A DNA stretch of 64,000 bases from CAMCYM01 sp964405405. Its GTDB lineage: Bacteria > Bacteroidota > Bacteroidia > Flavobacteriales_D > Sanyastnellaceae. A program made the translations under genes and the position numbers. The stretch lies in contig CAYONT010000005.1 in assembly GCA_964405405.1 (NCBI GenBank), positions 1 through 64,000 of the forward strand. Reading direction: 5' to 3'. Positions 43,468 through 51,599 of this stretch are shown here, piece after piece (position 1 is the stretch's first letter; each line of letters starts with the position of its first letter). The notes under the pieces were generated by a model, which saw only the letters and a program-made list of their open reading frames with translations, was not told where the DNA came from and ran no database searches.

Positions 43468-44382
43468 ATGAGAGAGCCGATTGTACGAGGAACAGGGCCT
43501 TGGCCTCCTACCAATGAGGAACAAGTGGTCCATGCTTGGTTGGTAGAACGGCTGGGACCACAATGGGAAAGGAGGGAGGCCCGCCAGATTGCCCGTTTGT
43601 GTTTGGACGCAGTTTCAGGTACAACGCGCGGAGAGCGTTTGGTGCAGGGTTATGCGTTTCGGGAGTCGGAGTTGGATGTGTTGGCGGTTCAGGCGCACCG
43701 GATTCGCAGGGGGGAACCTACGCAGTATGTGCTGGGTAGCACGGAATTTGATGGGTTGGTTTTGGCCTGCGACCATCGGGCCTTGATCCCCCGGCCGGAG
43801 ACAGAGGAGTTGGTCGTTTTGGTTTCCAATTGGCTGCAACAACGCGCGGGGGCAGGTGCTGAAAGTTGCCGCATTTTGGATGTCGGGACCGGTTCGGGCT
43901 GCCTTGCATTGGCGCTGGCCCATCGCTTTCCTCAAGCGCAGGTTACCGGCCTGGATGTTTCAGAGGATGCCTTGGATTTGGCCCGAGAAAATGGCTTGGT
44001 ACAAGGGTTGCATGTGGATTGGCTGCACCGTGATTTCTTGCATTCCTGGGCTGATTTGGGCGGATTTGATGTGGTGGTTTCAAATCCGCCCTACATACCG
44101 CAGCAGGAAAGAATGGCGCTGGACACCCATGTGATCCACCACGAACCCTCCTTGGCCCTTTTCGTGCCAGATGATAGGCCGTTGATGCATTACGAGGCGC
44201 TGACCCATGCGGCTGAACATGGACTTCTACACCCCGGTGGACTTTTGGCTGTGGAGTGTCACACGGATTATGTGGCCGAAGTAGCAGCCTTGGGCACCGA
44301 GGATGCTTGGCGTCGCGTGGAACCCCATGAAGATTTACAGGGACGGCCCCGGTTCGTGTTGCGGGAGCGCTGGCGAGACTGA
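43468..44382 (+). CDS. prmC: Release factor glutamine methyltransferase
   Basis: PrmC N5-methylates the Gln of the GGQ motif in release factors RF1 and RF2. Protein of 304 residues: an N-terminal helical domain with VQGYAFRESELD and GEPTQYVLGSTEFDGL, then RPETEELV, the SAM-binding ILDVGTGSGCLALAL (about 136-150) and the catalytic NPPY at 206-209. The ATG at 43468, 17 bases after the mgsA stop, is preferred over an in-frame ATG inside mgsA. The gene ends 32 bases before the convergent protease gene. Confidence 0.94.
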   Translation: MREPIVRGTGPWPPTNEEQVVHAWLVERLGPQWERREARQIARLCLDAVSGTTRGERLVQGYAFRESELDVLAVQAHRIRRGEPTQYVLGSTEFDGLVLACDHRALIPRPETEELVVLVSNWLQQRAGAGAESCRILDVGTGSGCLALALAHRFPQAQVTGLDVSEDALDLARENGLVQGLHVDWLHRDFLHSWADLGGFDVVVSNPPYIPQQERMALDTHVIHHEPSLALFVPDDRPLMHYEALTHAAEHGLLHPGGLLAVECHTDYVAEVAALGTEDAWRRVEPHEDLQGRPRFVLRERWRD

Positions 44383-44414
44383 GCCCACCGGTTGGGGTGC
44401 TCCGCTGTGGCCAT

Positions 44415-46082
44415 TCACTCTTTGGGACGGAACTGGACTTGTAGCGCACGCTGAAGTCCCTCAATGTCAACAGCAAATCCCAGTCCTTCTACCCCAGGGA
44501 AGGTGATTTTCTCAGTGACGATTCCAATGAGGGATCCGCTGGCATGAACCAAGGCACCACCGCTGTTCCCCGGCGAGATGCTTACATCGGTCTGCAGCAA
44601 TTTTCGCACCCCATCGTTGCGAAAACCGGACAGGATGCCGCGGTTGAGGGTTGAAGGCAGCTCGGTGTGAAAGGGTGTCCCGATGGAATAGATGGGTTCG
44701 CCCAGGTCGGCATCGTTGGGCAAACGCGTGTGAAACGGTTTGAGGCCCTGGGTTGAAACGCGAATCAAGGCCAAATCAAATGCAGGGTGATAGCGAACCA
44801 CTTCAGCGGCCAGTTTTTCTCCATTGTGCAAGCGAACCCGCAACGTGTCAGAGGTGTCAGCGACGACGTGGTAGTTCGTGAGGATGAGTCCGTCCTCGCT
44901 CAAGATGCAGCCACTTCCGTGGCCATCGGGTGCCACGACGGTCACTACAGACTCCAATTGATCCACATGGAACTTGCCTGCAGCGGGGGGCTTGATCTCG
45001 GGGATGTAAATGGTGTCCCATTCTGCGCGCCACCGCGCCTCCATGTCGACCAGTTTCTCTGGGGTCTTCAGAATCTTGGGGTGGACGGTGGCTTGGACCA
45101 TCGCCCGCGAAATGGTTTTGAACAGCAAATCATAGTCGGGTTCGAAGGGCTCACCAGCCGGTCCCCAGGTTCCCATGTTCCGAACCAGAACGGTATCCGT
45201 GGGGAAATTGAACGGATTGGATCGCCACCATTGGGTTTCCAAGGAGTAACACATGATGCCCCCTGCAATCCTGATTTCGGTGATGCTCTTCAAATTCCCT
45301 GAGAGGGAGATGACTTGGTCGTTGTGAAAGAGGGGGCCCTCTCCGGTTTGCATTCCGACGTGGTACAAAACATCATTGAGTTCCTCAGAGGAGAACGCTT
45401 CGAAGTCAGGCCCAGATTCCTCCCAGCCCTCCGGGGATAACTCCTCCCAGCCGTTGCTTCGGCGGTTGAAATCGGTGATGTTTTCGTAATGATGGGTTTG
45501 GAATTGGTGGGAAGGAACATCGAAGGTGAAAGCGTTGCACCGATAACCCAAAATGGAATCGGGTTTCTGGGGGTAGGCAGTAAGGTCTGGAATCCGATAA
45601 ACATCGGCATAGAGTCGGCGGTTGGGAAGCAACCAACCCAGTCCCTCTACAACTGCGATTCCGATGCCCAAGCCGCGGAGCGAGGGGGTGCCGAGGGCCT
45701 CCGCTTCCGTCGCGAGACCGATTCCTGCCCCCATTCCCCCCAAATCCAGGGGTTTGAGCCAATTGCGCCGATGGGGAAACACGGGCAAAACCTGTGTAAA
45801 ATGGCCCGGGCAACTGGCTTCGAAAAGATAGTAGGGAGCGTAATGGTCCAAAGGGGTGCTCACCCTTCCTTCGCCCAAGTTTCGGAAGTGGAAGCCATTG
45901 TAAGCGTTCCAATCGTCAATGCCGATGGCGACACTATCTGCCGGAGAATTCACCCAAATGGTGGCCGTGGTGCGGAGAGGGAAGGCAGAACAACCTCCCA
46001 AGATCACCAGCACCCCAACAGCAACCATCCCCCAAAAAAAACTTGAAAAAATCGATGAATGGCTGAAAAAGTGACGTTGCAT
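44415..46082 (-). CDS. Lipoprotein with trypsin-like (S1C-type) protease domain
   Basis: Protein of 555 residues. The signal ends in ILGGC (Cys31), a probable lipobox. Residues 32-369 have no domain I recognise; they begin with an Ig-like or PEGA-like stretch (TTATIWVNSPADSVAIGIDD) and include a Gly-rich hydrophobic patch at about 110-150. Residues 370-555 are a HtrA-like trypsin domain with the triad His405 (TNYHVV), Asp436 (HPAFDLALI) and Ser507 (SPGNSGGALV), but no PDZ domain follows. This would be an envelope protease on the periplasmic or surface side. The ATG at 46082 was chosen to start the signal; it is divergent from ligA. Confidence 0.8.
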   Translation of the reverse strand: MQRHFFSHSSIFSSFFWGMVAVGVLVILGGCSAFPLRTTATIWVNSPADSVAIGIDDWNAYNGFHFRNLGEGRVSTPLDHYAPYYLFEASCPGHFTQVLPVFPHRRNWLKPLDLGGMGAGIGLATEAEALGTPSLRGLGIGIAVVEGLGWLLPNRRLYADVYRIPDLTAYPQKPDSILGYRCNAFTFDVPSHQFQTHHYENITDFNRRSNGWEELSPEGWEESGPDFEAFSSEELNDVLYHVGMQTGEGPLFHNDQVISLSGNLKSITEIRIAGGIMCYSLETQWWRSNPFNFPTDTVLVRNMGTWGPAGEPFEPDYDLLFKTISRAMVQATVHPKILKTPEKLVDMEARWRAEWDTIYIPEIKPPAAGKFHVDQLESVVTVVAPDGHGSGCILSEDGLILTNYHVVADTSDTLRVRLHNGEKLAAEVVRYHPAFDLALIRVSTQGLKPFHTRLPNDADLGEPIYSIGTPFHTELPSTLNRGILSGFRNDGVRKLLQTDVSISPGNSGGALVHASGSLIGIVTEKITFPGVEGLGFAVDIEGLQRALQVQFRPKE

Positions 46083-46129
46083 GTTGGAGATGAGGCGAAG
46101 AGAAACCCAACGGATTGGGTTCTGCAATG

Positions 46130-46137
46130 TACCTTCG
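46130..46137 (+). promoter_or_regulatory. TACCTTCG -7-like box upstream of ligA
   Basis: One mismatch to TAnnTTTG, four bases before the ATG at 46142. The spacing repeats that seen before meaB, pepD and the GH13 gene and supports 46142 as the ligA start. Confidence 0.4.
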
Positions 46138-46141
46138 TTTC

Positions 46142-48679
46142 ATGCCAGAATTTGCCGAGCGGGAACGAATTTTTGAACTCAGGCGGTTGTTGCATGAACA
46201 CAACCACCGCTACTATGTGTTGGCGGATCCCAGCATCTCTGACCGGACGTTCGATCAATGGATGTCCGAGTTGGAAGCGTTGGAGGCCCGGCATCCCGAA
46301 CTCGATGATGCAACTTCGCCAACCCGGCGGGTGGGGGGGGATTTGACCGAACGGTTTGAGAAGGTGCCCCACCGTTATCCCATGCTCTCGCTGTCCAATA
46401 CGTATGCTGCAGGCGAGGTGCAAGAGTGGGCGGAACGGGTGGTGCGCTTGTTGGAGGGGAGGTCGCCGCGGTTTGTGTTGGAATTGAAATACGATGGAGT
46501 GGCCATCAGCCTGCGCTATGTGGGGGGGAAGTTGGAGCAAGCGGTGACCCGGGGTGATGGCGAGGTGGGGGAGGATGTGACGGCAAATGTCCGGACCATT
46601 CGGTCGGTCCCGTTGGTGCTCCAACCGGGAGCACCAGATGATTTGGAGATTCGAGGGGAGATTTTTTTTCCGTGGGCCGGGTTCGAGGCACTGAATGCGC
46701 GCCGGCAAGCGGAAGGGGAGTCCTTGTTTGCGAATCCCCGGAACACCGCGGCCGGCACCTTGAAGAGCCTGGACAGTCGGGTGGCTGCGGAACGCGGGTT
46801 GGATTGCATGCTGTACGGCGTGCTACCTGAGGGCGTGGACGGGTTACAGGGCCATGCTGAGGCCGTAGAACGCGCCGGGGAGTGGGGATTCAAAACCCCG
46901 CAGCGCTTGGACCGAACCTTGGAAACGGCGGAAGACGTGCAGGGGATCATGGACTTCATCGCGCATTGGGACCGGGCGCGGGCGGGTTTGGCCTATGCCA
47001 TTGACGGTGTGGTCGTGAAGGTGGACGCGTATGCAGACCAACGGGAACTGGGTTTTACGGCGAAATCGCCCCGCTGGGCCATCGCCTACAAGTTCGAGAC
47101 TGAGCGTGTGACGACCCGATTGCACGCCATTTCGTACCAAGTGGGCCGGACGGGGGCCATCACGCCTGTGGCAGAGCTGGAACCTGTCCACATCGGTGGG
47201 ACCACGGTCAAGCGCGCATCGTTGCACAATGCGAATCAGATCGAGGTGCTAGACATTCGGCCTGGCGACTGGGTGCAAGTCGAAAAGGGTGGGGAGATCA
47301 TCCCGAAGGTGGTGGGGGTGGCATCGGAACTGCGTCCCGAGGGATTGCCTCCATTTCACTACGCAACGCACTGTCCGGAGTGCGGTTGGGCTTTGGTCCG
47401 GAGGGAGGAGGAGGCGCAACATTATTGCCCGAACGCGGCCGGTTGTCCGCCCCAGGTGAAGGGGCGGTTGGCGCATTTCGTCAGCAGGAAGGCCATGAAC
47501 ATCGAAGGCCTGGGACCGGAGTGGATCGATTTGTTGGTGGAGGAAGCGGGGTTTCGCGATGGAGCTGACATCTTGGACTTGCCACGGTACTTTCAGGATG
47601 CAAGCTGGTTGGCCCGGGTGGTGGCATTCAAGGAGCCGGGGGATTGGCCCACGGCTTCGGAAGATTGGATTCAAACGATCCATGCGGTCGCGAATTTTGT
47701 ACACCGAGGTCGGAATGGGCGCAGGCCGGTGAATGCCAACCACAGTGCCGTCAAACGCATCGACGTGGCGAAGTGGGTGCATGGCTTGCACCAAGCGGGG
47801 GGAGGATGGACGGCGCCACCCTTCCGAACCCCAGGTACTTGGTTTGACGGACTGGTGATCAAGGCGGTTGTGGCCCAGGAGCCCATGGACTGGCGGGAGG
47901 TGTTTTCGGGGTTGGTGGAGGGACAGCCACAGGCGGATGGTTGGCGGCGTCGGGCTGCGGAGATGGATTGGGCAGACGGGTTTTTGCTGGGGCCGGCGGC
48001 TTGGAATTGGGAGGAGGAAGGTTGGGGGATGCCTGCTGAGGACATCGCAGCTTGGGAGGTGTTGGCGGGGCGCTTGAGTCCGAGGAGGAAGATGCAGTTC
48101 ACCCCAGGGGTGATGGCGCTGCTGACCGCCTCGCTTGCTCAGGTCCCCAAGAGGACGTTCCCGCAGGTCTTGTTTTCCCTTGGCATTCGCCATGTGGGAG
48201 CCGAGGTTTCGGTCTGGTTGGCGGAGCATTTTCGTGGGGTGGAGGCGCTTCGGGCGGCATCACTCGAGGAACTTCGGGCGGTGCATGGCATCGGGGAGGA
48301 GATCGCGGAGTCGGTTCGGGCTTGGGCTTCGGATGAGGCGACATCCCGGCTCATCGAGCGGATGGCCGCCGCGGGCTGCCAGTGGGAAATGCCGGTGGAA
48401 GAGGGAGGGAATGTCCGGGGCAGCGCGCGGCTGGCTGGAGGGATTTTCGTCATAACCGGCACGCACCCCGTGCCGCGAGAAACATTGGCGGACCAAATCC
48501 GGGCGGAAGGGGGGAAGGTGGCTTCCTCCGTGACGGCGAAGACGACGGCTTTGGTGGCGGGAGAGGCTGCAGGGTCGAAACTGGCCAAAGCCCGGGAACT
48601 GGGGGTTCCGGTTTGGGATTACACGGAACTTCAGGCGCGGTTGGGCTTGGGTGGAACCACATCCATGGAGGAGGGATGA
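46142..48679 (+). CDS. ligA: NAD-dependent DNA ligase with a large insertion
   Basis: LigA seals nicks using NAD. The protein is 845 residues against about 670 for the family. Domain Ia: HRYYVLADPSISDRTFDQ. Adenylation domain with the lysine of KYDG (Lys116), EIRGEIFF and FANPRNTAAGTLKSLD. OB fold: GRTGAITPVAELEPV. Zinc finger: CPECGW and YCPNAAGC. The helix-hairpin-helix part begins normally (GLGPEWIDLLVEEAGF), then residues 481-670 hold about 150 more residues than expected before the normal LFSLGIRHVGAEV. A BRCT domain ends the protein (FVITGTHPVPRETLADQI). The 46142 start matches family N-termini; 46115 and 46127 are alternatives. The stop overlaps the exonuclease ATG. Confidence 0.93.
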   Translation: MPEFAERERIFELRRLLHEHNHRYYVLADPSISDRTFDQWMSELEALEARHPELDDATSPTRRVGGDLTERFEKVPHRYPMLSLSNTYAAGEVQEWAERVVRLLEGRSPRFVLELKYDGVAISLRYVGGKLEQAVTRGDGEVGEDVTANVRTIRSVPLVLQPGAPDDLEIRGEIFFPWAGFEALNARRQAEGESLFANPRNTAAGTLKSLDSRVAAERGLDCMLYGVLPEGVDGLQGHAEAVERAGEWGFKTPQRLDRTLETAEDVQGIMDFIAHWDRARAGLAYAIDGVVVKVDAYADQRELGFTAKSPRWAIAYKFETERVTTRLHAISYQVGRTGAITPVAELEPVHIGGTTVKRASLHNANQIEVLDIRPGDWVQVEKGGEIIPKVVGVASELRPEGLPPFHYATHCPECGWALVRREEEAQHYCPNAAGCPPQVKGRLAHFVSRKAMNIEGLGPEWIDLLVEEAGFRDGADILDLPRYFQDASWLARVVAFKEPGDWPTASEDWIQTIHAVANFVHRGRNGRRPVNANHSAVKRIDVAKWVHGLHQAGGGWTAPPFRTPGTWFDGLVIKAVVAQEPMDWREVFSGLVEGQPQADGWRRRAAEMDWADGFLLGPAAWNWEEEGWGMPAEDIAAWEVLAGRLSPRRKMQFTPGVMALLTASLAQVPKRTFPQVLFSLGIRHVGAEVSVWLAEHFRGVEALRAASLEELRAVHGIGEEIAESVRAWASDEATSRLIERMAAAGCQWEMPVEEGGNVRGSARLAGGIFVITGTHPVPRETLADQIRAEGGKVASSVTAKTTALVAGEAAGSKLAKARELGVPVWDYTELQARLGLGGTTSMEEG

Positions 48680-49584
48680 AGGGACGCATGGCCTGCATCG
48701 ATTTGGAGTGGGCCAATTCCACTCCCGGAAACATCTGCGAAATCGGTGTGGTTTGGTTTGAGGACGGGAAGGAAGTGCAGCGATTTCGGAGCCTGGTTCG
48801 GCCCATTGTACCCGCGTGGGGTGCATGGCAGTACTTGAATTTGCCCTATGGATTGGAGGAGGCACTGGAGGCGCCACCGTTTGTCGAATTGTGGAATTCG
48901 TTGTTGCCCGATTTGGAGGCATGTCGCCTGGTGGCGCACAATGCGGCAGAGGCGGAATGTCGATTTCTGGGCGGGGCCCTGGGGCACCACGGACTGGGAT
49001 GGGATTTGGGTGCGGGCGTGTTTTGTTCGCTGGTCTTGGCGAAACGGGTTTGGCCAGAAGCCCGGTCGCATGGTTTGAAGACCATTGCGGCCAACCTGGG
49101 TGTGCCTTTGGACCACCACAACCCGGAGAGCGATGCCCGGGCGGCGGGGCAGGTGGTCCTTGCTGCGGCAGCGGACTGGGGGGTGGGCGATTGGGCCGAA
49201 CTCGACCGGCGTGCGGGATGGCGGCCGGTGCCTGTGCATTGTGTACCGCCTGAAATGCCCACGGTGACGGGGCCTCCGGTGGTCGAAGTATACGGTCAGG
49301 CCCTGGTGGAGTGGACCAGCCCGGCGCCCTACGAGGGGCCACGCCGCGGAGGCCGGTTTGTCCTCTCAGGCCTGAGTGAAACGGAAAAGCACCGACTTCG
49401 GGAGTTGGGCATGTCCCACGGCATGCGGGCGGTGTCTTCCGTGGCGGGAAATGTGGATGTGGTCGTAGCAGGTCCGCTGATGGGACCATCCAAGTGGGCA
49501 CGCTGCCAGAAATGGAACATCCCCATCGTCAGTGTCTCGGAATGGGTCGCCCGGCTGGAAGCCGCAGATCAGGGGGCTTTGTAG
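48676..49584 (+). CDS. DnaQ-like 3'-5' exonuclease fused to a BRCT domain
   Basis: Protein of 302 residues. The N-terminal DEDDh-type domain has Exo I CIDLEWANSTPGNICEIG (Asp9, Glu11) and Exo III HNPESDARAAGQ. In Exo II, HNAAEAECRF, the usual Asp three residues after HNA is not at its place, so activity is uncertain. The C-terminal part from about 225 (FVLSGLSETEKHRLRELGM to PIVSVSEWVARLEA) reads as a BRCT domain. The ATG overlaps the ligA stop as ATGA (48676-48679). A coupled ligase and exonuclease, both with BRCT domains, suggests a shared DNA-repair step. The 3' end overlaps the convergent lectin gene by 16 bases. Confidence 0.78.
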   Translation: MKGRMACIDLEWANSTPGNICEIGVVWFEDGKEVQRFRSLVRPIVPAWGAWQYLNLPYGLEEALEAPPFVELWNSLLPDLEACRLVAHNAAEAECRFLGGALGHHGLGWDLGAGVFCSLVLAKRVWPEARSHGLKTIAANLGVPLDHHNPESDARAAGQVVLAAAADWGVGDWAELDRRAGWRPVPVHCVPPEMPTVTGPPVVEVYGQALVEWTSPAPYEGPRRGGRFVLSGLSETEKHRLRELGMSHGMRAVSSVAGNVDVVVAGPLMGPSKWARCQKWNIPIVSVSEWVARLEAADQGAL

Positions 49585-51596
49585 AGCACTTGCAGCGGAC
49601 TGCGCAACGTGCCTGTCTGCAGGCCCCCACAGCGCAGTATGTAATCAGAAACTGCCCAGTAACTGCCCCCAGCGACCCTCTCACCGTGGTCCAGGGTCCC
49701 GTCCCAAGCGATGGGCAGCCCGGATCCAGCGTAAACCAGGTTCCCCCAGCGGTTGTATACACGCAGCTCCCAGCGATCCATCACCGAAAGCACATCGAAA
49801 TCGGGGTCCTGTGGCAGCCAGGGCTTCAGCACCTCATTCTGTCCGTCGCCGTTGGGCGTCAGTACATTGGGCAAGGCCAAATCCTCCAAATCCAACCTGG
49901 CTCCCGGGTCTTCGACAACCCAAACTGTGTCCCGCCCCACGCATCCATTTTCTGCGAACATGACCTCTAGGATGTAGGTGCCGGGCAGCAGGGCGGTAGG
50001 GGAGAGCCCTTCGGAATTCTGCAATCCCCCGCTGCCTTCTAGGCGGGTCCACGTGAGCCAAGGCGTGTAGCCACCGGGCAGGATGTACGCCCCTTCGATG
50101 GGTTGGGTGGGTTCTCGGCAGGTGAGCGAATCGGCCGATCCGGCCTCTACTTCGGGCAGGGTGAAATCCGATTCGATCACCACTTGGTCCGTGGTCACGC
50201 AGCCGTTGGTCGGATTCTCACAGGAGACGCTGTAGATACCGGCTGCCACAGCCGTACCCACGTTGCCGGTGGGACCCGGTTCCAACCAGGCGCCCCCGGC
50301 ACCGACCTCCCAAGATAGTACCCCCCCACCGGGGGCCTCGGCCGTCAGTGCAATTTCAGCGGTGTTGCAGTCGATTTGGCCTTCGGCAGCGACCAGATTG
50401 ACCGGAAAATGCAGCGTGTCGATGGCCACAGGCAGTTCCAATTGGGCCGTGCAATCGCCTCCGGCCGCTGTGCCCGTCAAGATGTAGGTTCCGGGTGCAT
50501 CGACCATGGCCTCGGCCCCCGTCCCCCCCGCGCCGGTCCATCCAGGAACCCCCGGCGCCGACCACACCCAATCCGTCCCCGCAAAATTCGATGTAGCCTC
50601 CCAAGCGATGAACGGCTGGTCGCAGCTCAACGTCCACGGCGCCTCCGGCTCCACCTCCAGAACCAGGTCCGCCACCTCCACGGCCACCGTGTACGACACC
50701 GGCTGGCCGCACAGGTCCGTATAGGTTACCGTGTAAGTCACCGACGACGTCGGCGTGCAAACCGGGTTGCTCACCGTGGCGTCCGACAGGAAGTCGGGCG
50801 GGTCCCACGTGTAGACCCCGGTGGGACTCCCGACCACATTCAGTTCCGCCGAAGCCCCCGTGCACAGCTGGACCGTCGGCGGCGTCACCAGGCTGTTCGC
50901 CTGCAGGCACACCGTCTGGTTGTTGAAAGACCCCCCGGTGGAACCTGTGAACCCCCAGTAGACATCCGAAGTGCCGTTGAAGATTTGGCCTATCAGGTCC
51001 ACCTGGGCCACCAACCGCAGCACACAATCGAAGGACGTGCTCAAGATTTGGTTGACCGGATCCCACTGCACCCGGCCTACGTGGGACTGGCCATCCTCCG
51101 TATTCACCGACGTCGCAGACATCTGCACCGGCCCCCCAAAGGCGGTCGGCCCCAAGTGGCTCACGGTGCCATCGGACACATAGCCGATGTGGTCATACAC
51201 AGGATCACCATATTCCCCGTTCTGCCATGTATCGAACTCTACGCCAAACCCGGTATTGAACCCCAGAAACCCCAGGCCCCCGCCACTCTGCCCCAGTGCG
51301 TTGGTCCCCTCCAGTTGTAGGACGAACATGATGCCGTCGGCGCCATTGGGATCTTGGGAACCCAAATTGATGAGGAACTGAATGTCAAAGGGTTGGGTCA
51401 GGTCCAAGGTGTTTGCATACCAAACCGCTCCATTCTGGTTCCCTTGGGTCGTCGTGAGCTGGTAGCAATCGGTTCCGCTGTCCACGGCGGTCCCGTTCAG
51501 AAAGTAGTTCTGACCCCAGAGCATGGCATCCCCCAGCCCCGCCAGCAGACAGGTCATCAGGAAGCGATGGAGGCGAAAGGACCCAATGAGCGGCAT
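49569..51596 (-). CDS. T9SS type B secreted protein with L-type-lectin-like domain
   Basis: Protein of 675 residues with a signal peptide. Residues 28-235 look like a legume-type lectin fold: NYFLNGTAVDSGTDCYQL, NGADGIMFVLQLEG, GFGVEFDTWQNGEYGDP with the metal-binding Asp, and DHIGYVSDG. Ig/PKD-like repeats fill about 235-575. The C-terminus is a gliding-motility-type (CHU_C, type B) sorting domain: VLTPNGDGQNEVLKPW to YWAVSDYILRC and GTLRSPLQVLYKAP. It should be secreted through T9SS and bind surface or environmental glycans. It begins three bases after the TonB receptor stop, as the last gene of that operon. Confidence 0.84.
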   Translation of the reverse strand: MPLIGSFRLHRFLMTCLLAGLGDAMLWGQNYFLNGTAVDSGTDCYQLTTTQGNQNGAVWYANTLDLTQPFDIQFLINLGSQDPNGADGIMFVLQLEGTNALGQSGGGLGFLGFNTGFGVEFDTWQNGEYGDPVYDHIGYVSDGTVSHLGPTAFGGPVQMSATSVNTEDGQSHVGRVQWDPVNQILSTSFDCVLRLVAQVDLIGQIFNGTSDVYWGFTGSTGGSFNNQTVCLQANSLVTPPTVQLCTGASAELNVVGSPTGVYTWDPPDFLSDATVSNPVCTPTSSVTYTVTYTDLCGQPVSYTVAVEVADLVLEVEPEAPWTLSCDQPFIAWEATSNFAGTDWVWSAPGVPGWTGAGGTGAEAMVDAPGTYILTGTAAGGDCTAQLELPVAIDTLHFPVNLVAAEGQIDCNTAEIALTAEAPGGGVLSWEVGAGGAWLEPGPTGNVGTAVAAGIYSVSCENPTNGCVTTDQVVIESDFTLPEVEAGSADSLTCREPTQPIEGAYILPGGYTPWLTWTRLEGSGGLQNSEGLSPTALLPGTYILEVMFAENGCVGRDTVWVVEDPGARLDLEDLALPNVLTPNGDGQNEVLKPWLPQDPDFDVLSVMDRWELRVYNRWGNLVYAGSGLPIAWDGTLDHGERVAGGSYWAVSDYILRCGGLQTGTLRSPLQVLYKAP

Positions 51597-51599
51597 AGG

